NCBI GenBank assembly: GCA_035296965.1
Contig: DATGZX010000180.1
Span: forward strand, 1 to 22,971
Origin: DATGZX01 sp035296965
GTDB taxonomy: Bacteria; Planctomycetota; Planctomycetia; Gemmatales; Gemmataceae
DNA length: 22,971 bases
Reading direction: 5' to 3'
Part shown: positions 13,412 through 20,805 of the stretch, in pieces
How positions within the stretch are numbered: position 1 is the stretch's first letter
Layout: each line of letters begins with the position of its first letter
Translations under genes and position numbers: made by a program
Notes under the pieces: generated by a model
What the model was told of the DNA's origin: nothing
The model's database searches: none
The model's input: the letters and a program-made list of their open reading frames with translations, nothing else

Positions 13412-14571
13412 CCGACACCGATCGCTACGCCCGGCAGCGCCTGATCAGCTGGTGGGACCAAGAGCGCCTGCGCGCGGCCCGCGTTGTGGTAGCCGGCGCC
13501 GGCGCCCTGGGCAACGAGGTCCTCAAGAACCTGGCCCTGCTCGGCGTCGGCCACTTGCTCGTGATCGACTCCGACTGCGTGGAATTCTCCAATTTGAGCC
13601 GCACCGTATTGTTCCAGCAAGCCGATGTCGGCCGGCCGAAAGTCGAAGTCGCAGGCGCAGCGCTGGCGCGTATCAATCCGGAGGTATGCGTCCGCACCAT
13701 CTGGGGCGACCTCTCTGACGACGTCGGTCTGGGGCATTACCGCCACAGTCAGCTGGCCATTGGCTGCCTCGATAACCTGGCTGCGCGCGTGCAGGTAGGT
13801 CTGTGCTGTGCCCTGGCCGGCATCCCTTACCTTGACGGGGGCATGTGGTCGCTGGGCGGAGAGGTGCGCTGGTTCAGCGCCGGCGCCGGCCCCTGTTTCG
13901 CTTGCACCCTCAATGACGAACAATGGACCCACCTGCGTGAGCGCCGGTCGTGCACAGGTTTTCAGAATCCAGCCGCGCTGGGAAATGGCCACGTGGCCAC
14001 AGTTGCCACGACGGCTGCAATCATCGGCGGCCTGCTGGCCCAGGAGGCTGCGAAATGGCTGTGCGGCCAACCGGTGGTTACAGGTCGGGCGCTCGTTTTC
14101 AACGGTCTGGCACTGCAGATGCACCGTGCCGAGCTACCCCGCAACCCGCAATGCTCCTCCAGCCACTTCCCTCACCCCCAGGTAATCGAGCTCCCCTGCC
14201 GGGCCGCCGACCTGACGGCGGGCGAGCTATTGGCCCGCGCCCGTGCCGATGCAGCTCGACTCTCCCTGGAGGCAGACGATCTGGTGTTGGAGTTAGGACG
14301 CGATCTGCTGGTAGCCTTTCACTGCGATGCCTGCGGACAGAACGACGAAATTCTTCGCTCCCAGGGCCAGGTACCGGAGAGTGAACAGCGCTGCCCGCGT
14401 TGCGGCGTGGCTCGGCGGGCCGAGGTTGTGTGCTCCCTCGACGGTACCAGCCCCCTTGCGGACCGCACCCTGGCGGCCCTCCGCATACCGCCCGCGGAAA
14501 TCGTGGCGGTGCGGACGGCCAAGGAATTGCTGTTGTACGAGCTGACCGCTGATATCGACCTGGTGAGATAG
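13408..14571 (+). CDS. E1-like activating enzyme (ThiF/MoeB superfamily)
   Basis: A 387-residue Ub-activating-type enzyme expected to adenylate the C-terminus of a Ubl protein. Motifs are in order: GAGALG at 30-35 for ATP, DSD (54-56) with SNLSR (61-65), K78 in GRPKVE, and CLDN with D122. C163-x2-C166 follows, then Cys182 at the place of the thioester cysteine (RRSCTGF before the GHVATVATTAAIIGG helix). The C-terminus is a Cys-rich tail with C306-x2-C309 and C329-x2-C332, plausible zinc ligands that may replace the CPVC pair of MoeB. It starts within the stop of the RING gene (ATGA) and is followed by the WD40 gene after one base. A longer frame from 12844 is rejected because the family start fits 13408. 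The superfamily call is secure. Confidence 0.92.
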   Translation: MTDTDRYARQRLISWWDQERLRAARVVVAGAGALGNEVLKNLALLGVGHLLVIDSDCVEFSNLSRTVLFQQADVGRPKVEVAGAALARINPEVCVRTIWGDLSDDVGLGHYRHSQLAIGCLDNLAARVQVGLCCALAGIPYLDGGMWSLGGEVRWFSAGAGPCFACTLNDEQWTHLRERRSCTGFQNPAALGNGHVATVATTAAIIGGLLAQEAAKWLCGQPVVTGRALVFNGLALQMHRAELPRNPQCSSSHFPHPQVIELPCRAADLTAGELLARARADAARLSLEADDLVLELGRDLLVAFHCDACGQNDEILRSQGQVPESEQRCPRCGVARRAEVVCSLDGTSPLADRTLAALRIPPAEIVAVRTAKELLLYELTADIDLVR

Positions 14572-14572
14572 T

Positions 14573-16117
14573 ATGGACCCGCTGCGGAAGCACTTTCGAG
14601 AGCTGACAGAGGAGGACGAACCCCGGCTGCGCGCCGAACTGCTGCGCCGGGCGGCAACCGATTTCGAGCGCGTCGGCGACTGCCTTGCCGCCGCCGAGTG
14701 CTGGGAAAAGCTTGGTGAACCGGGCCGCGCCGGCGATTTGTATCAGCGCGCCGATCAGGTCGAGAGGGCCGCTCAGCAATTGCTAGCGGCGGGCCGCTAT
14801 GCCGAGGCGATGGCCCTCTACCAAGCCTGGGAAAAACAGCTGCCCCCAGAAGACGAGGCTGCCCATGTCCAGGCGCAGCTCGGCCGGGCGGCATGCCACA
14901 TCCTTGGCAGGAATCGTTCGCCGGCTGCCCCACCTGGACATCCCCAGGCTGGTGCGGAGATTTACCGCCAGGCACGGGCACTCATCCAGTCCGAATCGGC
15001 ACGTGACCCGTTGAGCGCTGCCCGCTGCTGGGCCGCCTTGGGCGCCTTCGGCCGGATGGTCGGGCGGTATGACCTGGTGCAGGTGGGCTACGAAAGTGCC
15101 CTGGCCGGTCTGAAACAGACTCCGGCCTGGCAGGAAGCGCAGGTGGTTTGCCAGGCTTATCTCGACGCCGTCCAAGCGCGCGGCGATCGCCTGTTGGCCC
15201 AGGAACTGGATGAGCGTCGTGCCAAACTGCGGCCGCCGACCCTGGGGACGTTGCTCCACCAGTTTCCGCATCAGGGAATCGTCCTGAGCGTGGCCTTCTC
15301 GCCGGACGGCCGCCAGGCTTTGTCTGGCGGCAGTGATTGTCTTATGCGTTTGTGGGACCTATCAACCTACGGGGAACTTCAGCGTTTCGATCACGAGGGC
15401 AGCGTCAGTTCCGTGGTCTTCACGAGTGACGGCTGCCGGGCGCTTGCCGCCGCGAACCTGGTCACCCTGTGGGACCTGGCGGCCGGCGTGCCGCTCCATC
15501 GCCTGGGCACAGGCGATGCCATTCATTGTGCGGCAATTTCCCAGGATGGCCGGCTGACGGTGTTCGGCGATTCGACGGGAGCCTTGGTGCTTTGGGACCT
15601 GGCGGCCGGCCGGGAGTGGTACCGCCTGGCTCATGACGGCCCGGTTCATGCCGCGGCGCTCTCGCCCGACAACCGTTATGCCTTATCCGCCAGCAAGGAC
15701 CGCACCCTGCGGCTCTGGGATCTGGACTATCGCCGCGAAGTCTGTCGCCTTGTCCATGAGGCCCCGGTGCGCGGGCTCGCGCTGTCGCCGGGCGGTCATT
15801 ATGCGCTATCCGGATGTGAAGACCACACCTTGCGGCTCTGGAGCCTCCGGCGCCGTCAGGAGTTGCACCGTTTCGCCCATGACGGCCCGGTGCTGTGCGT
15901 GGCCACGGGGGCTGACGGTCGTTACGCCGTTTCCGGCGGGGCGGACCGGACCGTCCGGTTCTGGGACATCAAGCGCCGGCGCGAGCTCCACCGCTTCAAC
16001 CATGACGCCGTGGTTCGGGCCGTGGCGTTGTCGCGAGACGGCAGCCGGGCGTTGTCGGGGGGCGACGATCGCAGCATGAAGCTGTGGCAGTTGCCGGTTG
16101 CGTCAGGAGGGGACTGA
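14573..16117 (+). CDS. TPR-like and seven-bladed WD40 protein
   Basis: A 514-residue predicted scaffold or sensor. Residues 1 to about 220 are amphipathic helical pairs of TPR type (AAECWEKLGEPGRAGDLY, GRYAEAMALYQAW). From about 225 there are seven WD40 repeats ending in RLWDL, TLWDL, VLWDL, RLWDL, RLWSL, RFWDI and KLWQL, enough for one closed propeller. Several repeats share nearly the same text around the H-D/E-x-x-V turn and LSPD, with DNA-level similarity, implying recent internal duplication. It begins one base after the E1 stop and so belongs to the RING-E1 operon. In conflict systems such repeats commonly recognise invaders or assemble complexes. That role is inferred and no ligand can be named. 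Confidence 0.88.
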   Translation: MDPLRKHFRELTEEDEPRLRAELLRRAATDFERVGDCLAAAECWEKLGEPGRAGDLYQRADQVERAAQQLLAAGRYAEAMALYQAWEKQLPPEDEAAHVQAQLGRAACHILGRNRSPAAPPGHPQAGAEIYRQARALIQSESARDPLSAARCWAALGAFGRMVGRYDLVQVGYESALAGLKQTPAWQEAQVVCQAYLDAVQARGDRLLAQELDERRAKLRPPTLGTLLHQFPHQGIVLSVAFSPDGRQALSGGSDCLMRLWDLSTYGELQRFDHEGSVSSVVFTSDGCRALAAANLVTLWDLAAGVPLHRLGTGDAIHCAAISQDGRLTVFGDSTGALVLWDLAAGREWYRLAHDGPVHAAALSPDNRYALSASKDRTLRLWDLDYRREVCRLVHEAPVRGLALSPGGHYALSGCEDHTLRLWSLRRRQELHRFAHDGPVLCVATGADGRYAVSGGADRTVRFWDIKRRRELHRFNHDAVVRAVALSRDGSRALSGGDDRSMKLWQLPVASGGD

Positions 16118-16502
16118 GTGCAACAGCACCTCTTGAAGTAATGATCTCCGCGATCCTTCTTCCGCAGAATCACGATCGCAATGGCTCATTTGCCCGGCCC
16201 TGGAAAGCGATGGCAACACCAAACCGTGCCGAAGCGAGTACAGACACTTCCCGCGGAATAAAATCAACTAATTTCGTGAGTGTGGGTTATGGCCCATCTA
16301 CATTCTTGAAGACCTTTCGGATGGCGGGTATACTACTGCGAGCGCGGACCGGCTTTCACAATAAGCAATCGCCTTTGCCTGGAATTTGGCGTGCCGTTGT
16401 CTGCTGCTGTGAACTCCGCTCTCTCTTATCCCCAAAGTTGGGCGGCGGTAGTCATTGCAAATCCCACCCAAATGCAATGAGGAACTGGCAAGCCGTCTAC
16501 CC

Positions 16503-16590
16503 ATGCCGCTCGCGCAGCTCTACCGTCGCGCCCATAATGCCAGGTCGCCTCTGGACAGACACCAAAGCGCTTACTATCTCTGGGAAGCCC
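16503..16590 (+). pseudogene. N-terminal fragment of an unidentified planctomycete-type gene
   Basis: A short frame from ATG 16503 reads MPLAQLYRRAHNARSPLDRH and continues with SAYYLWEA. This has the character of a real helical N-terminus resembling the start of larger planctomycete proteins of unknown role. The likeness stops at about 16590 where the OmpA-like fragment begins in another frame. It is probably one half of a deletion junction. Confidence rests on protein-like text only. Confidence 0.4.
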
Positions 16591-16986
16591 GGGCAATACC
16601 GACTCCAACCGGCAGGAACCGTGGTCAGTCTAGCGGACACCGCCAGAGTTGAACAGCTCGTCAGCAGCGGCAAATTCGAGACCACCGAGCACAAGCCGCG
16701 TAAGCCTCTCGAAGAGTTGCAGAAAACCTCCCAACTCCGCGCCGAGGCGGTTCGCAGTTCGCTATTTCAATACGCCCGGCACAGAGGTCTTAGGCTGGAT
16801 GAAAGCCAATTCCGGGCCGTTGGCATGGGCATGCGCGATCCTGTGGTCCCCGTGCCAGGCAATGCTGCGGGATCTGCTCGGAACAGGCGAATAGAGTTTC
16901 GTCTCGAGGCATCAACTGATGGAGTTCCCGGGGCGGCGATCAATTACTGGTGTCGTCAACCCATCCTTGCATGCTCTTGCGAATAG
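16591..16986 (+). pseudogene. OmpA-like C-terminal domain fragment
   Basis: The frame contains ELQKTSQLRAEAVRSSLFQYA, a Gly-x-Gly region with DPVVPV, and then ARNRRIEFRL. This is the end of an OmpA/MotB-type peptidoglycan-binding domain (typically S.xRAxAV...L, GxGxxxP, xxNRRVEfrl). The upstream half of the domain and any membrane anchor are missing, and the frame's upstream sequence is not protein-like. It is probably a truncated leftover unrelated to the conjugation genes on either side. Confidence 0.55.
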
Positions 16987-17122
16987 GTTCTAGACGAACT
17001 TGAGATCCAGATCGGAAGCTGACCTCTCCAGCCCAGGTTGCGGAGGCCTCGCTTGTTGGGAATTTAAATGAAGAATTCATTCAAGCGAAAAGAATAAAAA
17101 ACAATCTTCCCAAACTATCTGC

Positions 17123-17152
17123 TTGGAAACCCCTCAACCCCTGCTGTAGAAT
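17123..17152 (+). promoter_or_regulatory. Putative sigma70-type promoter of the protease-E2-JAB operon
   Basis: TTGGAA (17123-17128) and TAGAAT (17147-17152) are separated by 18 bases and preceded by an AT-rich stretch. They lie about 200 bases before the first gene at 17350. The match is moderate: 4 of 6 and 5 of 6 consensus bases. Confidence 0.4.
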
Positions 17153-17349
17153 CCTACCGTGCTTGCGTTCCGCGACCCCAGAGACCAGAGTCAGGGACGG
17201 AAGATGTCGGCGGACTGGAACGGGGCAGGGGAGAGCCTCAATAATAACGCGAGCGCATCCCCCTAGATCCCATTCGTCCCTAAACGACTCTCGGCCGCGC
17301 TAGGTCGCAAATCGGCACGACCTTCTGCGATCATCGGGGAGTTCGCACC

Positions 17350-18654
17350 ATGCCCGACCATCCTCTGAAATCATCCATCGTGCGGATTCGCAGCGAGGAT
17401 CAGGGCATTGTCGGTTGTGGTTTCCTGGCGTCCAGCCGGCACGTGCTCACCTGTGCCCATGTCATCGATCAGGCGGAGACCACCACCCGCCAGGTAAACC
17501 TGGACTTTCCCTTCGCAGCAGCCAATGAACCGCTGTCGGCCTGGGTTGTCTACCGCCAGCCGGGCCAGCGCATCGCCTCTTACCCACCGGCGGACGGTCT
17601 CGATCTCGCCCTCCTGCGCCTCCAGGAGAATCCTCCCGAGAACGCCCGACCGGCCCGCCTCGTCTTACCCGGCGAGGTATGGAACCACAAGTTCCGCGCC
17701 TTCGGCTTTCCGGCCCGGCGCAACGAGGGAGTCTGGGTCGAAGGGATCTTGCTGGACACGCAGACGACTGGCTGGGCTCAGCTCAACGCCAGCCCGGAAA
17801 GCACTGGCTATTTCGTGGCGCCAGGCTTCAGCGGTACGCCCGTTTGGGACGAAAGTCTTAACGGCGTGGTCGGCATGATCGTCGCCGCCGATCAACAGAC
17901 CGGCATCCAGGCGGCGTTCATGATCCCCACCCTCATGCTCCTGAGCGCCTCAGCCGACCTTGCCGCCGAGGTCGGGCGGGAAGTCCTGTCGCGTAACACT
18001 TGCGTCCTCATCAAGCCCGAGGTGACCCACGCCGAAGGCCGTGAGCAGCAGCGGGAAGAAATCGAGGGAATCATATTGCCAGCGATCAAGCAGGCTGGCC
18101 TCCAGTTGCCGGATGATTATCCCGAAGGCGTGATAGTCAACGAGATTACCACGGATTTAATTCAGCTTGTCGATGAAGCCGGCATCGTCGTGATCGATGC
18201 CAATTGTTACGAGAAGAGCGGTGCCTTTACGCTGTCCCCTTACCTCTACTACTTCATGGCCCTGGCTCATACCAAGGGGAGCAGCACCATCCTGGTATGT
18301 CGATCCAGCGAGCATTTGCCTCCGAGCTTTCAGAAGCGGCCCCACACTTTGAACTATTCGAGCAAGGTCTTCAAGTTTGTCACAGAATTCAGGAACGTGG
18401 TGCAAAGGATTCAGGCGCGCACCGATTTCCGACCTGACAACCCGGTCCAGGAATACATCGCCAACCGCGTGCTGGCAGCGGAGCTCCAGCGGGCGCGGGC
18501 GGAACTGGCCGCGACAAAAAAATCCTGGAACAAGTTCCGAAACGTGGAACTGGATAATCCGGCTCAGAAGACTCCCGAACAGCCAAAGCAGCCTACGCGA
18601 CCTCCACCACCACTGGATATTACTTTCAAACGTGTCGACAAAAAGACCCCCTGA
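17350..18654 (+). CDS. Trypsin-like protease fused to a TIR/deoxyribosyltransferase-like domain
   Basis: A 434-residue cytoplasmic protein. Residues 1 to about 200 are a trypsin-fold serine protease with the complete triad: His37 in LTCAHVI, Asp85 in GLDLALLRL and Ser161 in GFSGTPV. From about 215 to 335 a Rossmann-like domain follows: CVLIKPEV, an ILPAIKQAGLQLP helix, ITTDLIQLVDEAGIVVIDA, then YYFMALAHTKGSSTILV. This pattern resembles TIR-like/nucleoside deoxyribosyltransferase-like sensors (YELGxAHAxGKxxI). The catalytic Glu of that motif is replaced here (YYFMALAH), so it may bind rather than cleave a nucleotide. A helix and Pro-rich tail end the protein. GGGGAG eight bases upstream sets the start. 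It is first in the operon with Ubl-E2 20 bp downstream. The protease call is strong; the second domain is moderate. Confidence 0.83.
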   Translation: MPDHPLKSSIVRIRSEDQGIVGCGFLASSRHVLTCAHVIDQAETTTRQVNLDFPFAAANEPLSAWVVYRQPGQRIASYPPADGLDLALLRLQENPPENARPARLVLPGEVWNHKFRAFGFPARRNEGVWVEGILLDTQTTGWAQLNASPESTGYFVAPGFSGTPVWDESLNGVVGMIVAADQQTGIQAAFMIPTLMLLSASADLAAEVGREVLSRNTCVLIKPEVTHAEGREQQREEIEGIILPAIKQAGLQLPDDYPEGVIVNEITTDLIQLVDEAGIVVIDANCYEKSGAFTLSPYLYYFMALAHTKGSSTILVCRSSEHLPPSFQKRPHTLNYSSKVFKFVTEFRNVVQRIQARTDFRPDNPVQEYIANRVLAAELQRARAELAATKKSWNKFRNVELDNPAQKTPEQPKQPTRPPPPLDITFKRVDKKTP

Positions 18655-18674
18655 TTCCGCGAGGTAAACGTCCC

Positions 18675-19559
18675 ATGCCAGCGATCGCAGCCAATCGCAA
18701 GATCTTTGTTGAAGCCCCCTCCGGGGAACGCTTTGAGGCCCTTGTTCCCGTGGCGCGGGCACTCAAAGAAATTGCCGTTGCCTTTTTCCAGTCTCAGGGC
18801 TGGCCGCTCCAGGATGAACAGGGCCGCGGGCAGCGCGCCGTGGTCGAGCTGGTTAACCCGAACAACCCGGGCGACACCCGGCGCCTCGATAGCAGTCATG
18901 ATCTCAGCGAGGCCGAGGTACAGGACGGCGACACGTTGCGGGTCTTCCCAGAGGCCATCGCCGGCGCGGTTGACCCGTCCCGCCGCCAGGCAACCCTTAT
19001 CCGGGACCAGAACGACATGAAGGCCCTGTGCGAGTACAACCACAAGATCACGTTTACCGCCAATCGCCACCTGGCTCCCGACGTGTATGAAGTGACCTTT
19101 CATTTTCCCGGTTTCGGGGATTTGCCATCCGGCCATAATGCGCCGCTGATAGTGACGGACCACCGGGTTCAGATCACGCTTGGGGCAGATTATCCTTTGA
19201 GCGCTCCTCTCGTTCGCTGGCTGACACAAATCTTTCACCCGAACATCCGCCCCTCGGACGGCGCGGTGTGCCTGGGCGTCCTGCGGGAGCGCTATCTGCC
19301 TGGATTGGGGCTGGCCCGCTTGGTACATATGCTGGCCGAAATGGCGCAGTATCGCAATTTTGATGAAATGCACCCGCTCAACGAGCGGGCCGCCGTGTGG
19401 GCCTTCGATGAGCACAACGCGGACCAGATCCGTGCCATCGGCGGTATTCCCCATCAGGAGCCGCTTGATGAAAAGCTGATCGAACGCTTGATGCGCCAGT
19501 GGGCCCGAGCGGATGAGCCGCCCATGACCTTCCAACCCGTTAGCGTCCAACAGAAGTAG
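18675..19559 (+). CDS. Ubl-E2 fusion, ubiquitin-conjugating enzyme-like
   Basis: A 294-residue protein with two parts. Residues about 8-97 are a beta-grasp Ubl domain ending DGDTLRVFPEAIAGA. Residues about 112-255 are a UBC fold with LGADYPLSAP, VRWLTQIFHPNI and then DGAVCLGVL. Cys199 lies at the E2 active-site position, and His188-Pro189-Asn190 is the HPN motif, eight residues before it (seven in most eukaryotic E2s). The text around this site is strikingly eukaryote-like. E2s carry activated Ubl as a thioester. The Ubl domain is almost that of the CHAT protein at 10434-12416, but lacks the second Gly (AGA versus AGG) and continues into the E2, so it is not a free modifier. It lies 20 bp after the protease and 58 bp before the JAB gene. 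Confidence 0.93.
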   Translation: MPAIAANRKIFVEAPSGERFEALVPVARALKEIAVAFFQSQGWPLQDEQGRGQRAVVELVNPNNPGDTRRLDSSHDLSEAEVQDGDTLRVFPEAIAGAVDPSRRQATLIRDQNDMKALCEYNHKITFTANRHLAPDVYEVTFHFPGFGDLPSGHNAPLIVTDHRVQITLGADYPLSAPLVRWLTQIFHPNIRPSDGAVCLGVLRERYLPGLGLARLVHMLAEMAQYRNFDEMHPLNERAAVWAFDEHNADQIRAIGGIPHQEPLDEKLIERLMRQWARADEPPMTFQPVSVQQK

Positions 19560-19617
19560 AGTTCCTCGACCGTCACGCCATGAGATCTGGCCCCTTTTTC
19601 GGCTTTCAGGTGCCACC

Positions 19618-20775
19618 ATGCAACTCAGCAATCGCTCCGACGTAAAAAGCTTCCTCCTGGTACTTTACGACGGCGACCTGCGCGAGATTGCTCGCTTCCA
19701 GCTACCAGTGGAGGTGGCGGCGCCCCTGTGCAACCGCCTGCTGCGCGAGACACTTGCCGGCGTGCAGGTGCGTGAACCCTGGTACACGCTCAAAGCGCGT
19801 TACGACCGCTCCTTCAACCGCTCGCCGACGCCCATGGGACCGACCTCCCTTTTCGGGAGCCAGTACGACGCGGCTGCTGAAGCCGGCCCATCCCTCAGCG
19901 TGCACCCAGACGCCGGGATTCGCTCGTTTGAGGTCAGTATGCTCGATTTCCAGCGTGAGTTGTTTCGCGGTGAATACAGTGCGGAAGATCTGTTTCTCCA
20001 TCCCGTCCGCTACGTATTGAACGGCTTACTCGAGAAGGGCAAGCTGACCCCAGAATGCGGGCCATTTTGCTATGCGGTCCTCCCCAGCCGGGAGACTGTT
20101 CAGAATGTATCCAAGGGGCTGCTGCCGGCCCAGGCCTATCAGGCGGAAGGCGTATTCCGCTTGCCGCCGCCGGTCAGCAGCGAGCCAAGCATTGCCTTTC
20201 GGCCTGTTGTTGAGCCACCCTTCCCGGAGCGCGATCCGGCAACATTTGGCCCGCTGCAAGTTCATGGCAAGGGCGAACACCAGTCCGGCCGGGTCTTTCT
20301 GCCGGCGATCATGTATGCCGATTTCCGGCAGAACTGGACTTTCAGTAGCCTGCACGAGGAGGGGGGTTACATCCTCGGGAACGTCTATCGCCAGCCCGGC
20401 AGCTCCGAGCGTGAGGACCGGCCGGGCTTCCGCTGGTTGATCGAATGCACCGATCTGCTCAAGGCTGAGGGCACGGTGGGCAGCCCCGACCGGCTGCTGT
20501 TCACCGGCGATGCCTGGAGCAAGGTAAGTCGGCGCCGAGACAAGGACTTTGCCGGGCGCAAGTTGGTCGGTTGGTACCACACGCACCTGTTTGCCGCCAC
20601 GGACAATTTTGGCCTTTCGGGTCTGGATCTGAACATGCATGCCCTCTACCTGCCCAAGTCGTGGCAGGTGGCGCTGTTACTCAACCTGGAGGCCGGCAAC
20701 GTGCGCACCGTTCGTTGTTACCAGAGGAATTCCGATGGGGAATTGGTGGAGACGCCCTTTGGGGTATTCGGCTAA
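19618..20775 (+). CDS. JAB/JAMM metalloprotease, deubiquitinase-like
   Basis: A 385-residue protein. The C-terminal part (about 240-370) is a JAB/MPN zinc protease, with Glu247 in EEGGYILGN, His321 and His323 in GWYHTHL, Ser334 and Asp337 in SGLD. This fits the JAMM signature but with ten rather than seven residues between the HxH and the Ser. All zinc and catalytic residues are present, so activity is expected. Such enzymes remove Ubl tags or mature Ubl precursors next to bacterial E1/E2 genes. The N-terminal 200 residues form a separate domain that is not recognised (FLLVLYDGDLREIARF, then FEVSMLDFQREL and GPFCYAVLPS). It has the size of a partner or substrate-binding domain. The ATG at 19618 has weak GGTG upstream. 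The gene order E2-JAB is usual for these systems. Confidence 0.9.
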   Translation: MQLSNRSDVKSFLLVLYDGDLREIARFQLPVEVAAPLCNRLLRETLAGVQVREPWYTLKARYDRSFNRSPTPMGPTSLFGSQYDAAAEAGPSLSVHPDAGIRSFEVSMLDFQRELFRGEYSAEDLFLHPVRYVLNGLLEKGKLTPECGPFCYAVLPSRETVQNVSKGLLPAQAYQAEGVFRLPPPVSSEPSIAFRPVVEPPFPERDPATFGPLQVHGKGEHQSGRVFLPAIMYADFRQNWTFSSLHEEGGYILGNVYRQPGSSEREDRPGFRWLIECTDLLKAEGTVGSPDRLLFTGDAWSKVSRRRDKDFAGRKLVGWYHTHLFAATDNFGLSGLDLNMHALYLPKSWQVALLLNLEAGNVRTVRCYQRNSDGELVETPFGVFG

Positions 20776-20805
20776 TGCCGGTGCCAAACAAACTGGTTCT
20801 TGACC

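Larger units (their letters stand above)
16118..17349. other. 1.2-kb spacer with gene remnants between the two operons
   Basis: No intact gene is supported. An open frame at 16084-16986 is mostly non-protein-like, but its last third encodes an OmpA-type fragment and an overlapping frame encodes another fragment (both listed separately). From about 17040 the DNA becomes AT-rich and contains a plausible promoter for the second operon. Confidence 0.6.

Noticed and set aside
12844..14571. 575-residue protein in frame with the E1-like enzyme
   Set aside because: The part before 13408 overlaps the RING gene, is rich in Arg/Pro/Gly as shadow frames are, and is not part of the ThiF family.
16084..16986. 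Intact 300-residue gene
   Set aside because: Only the last third is OmpA-like. The rest has no protein-like pattern and overlaps the WD40 3' end, so it is treated as debris.
18564..19631. 355-residue minus-strand frame over the Ubl-E2 gene
   Set aside because: Antisense of the E2 coding sequence with no independent features.
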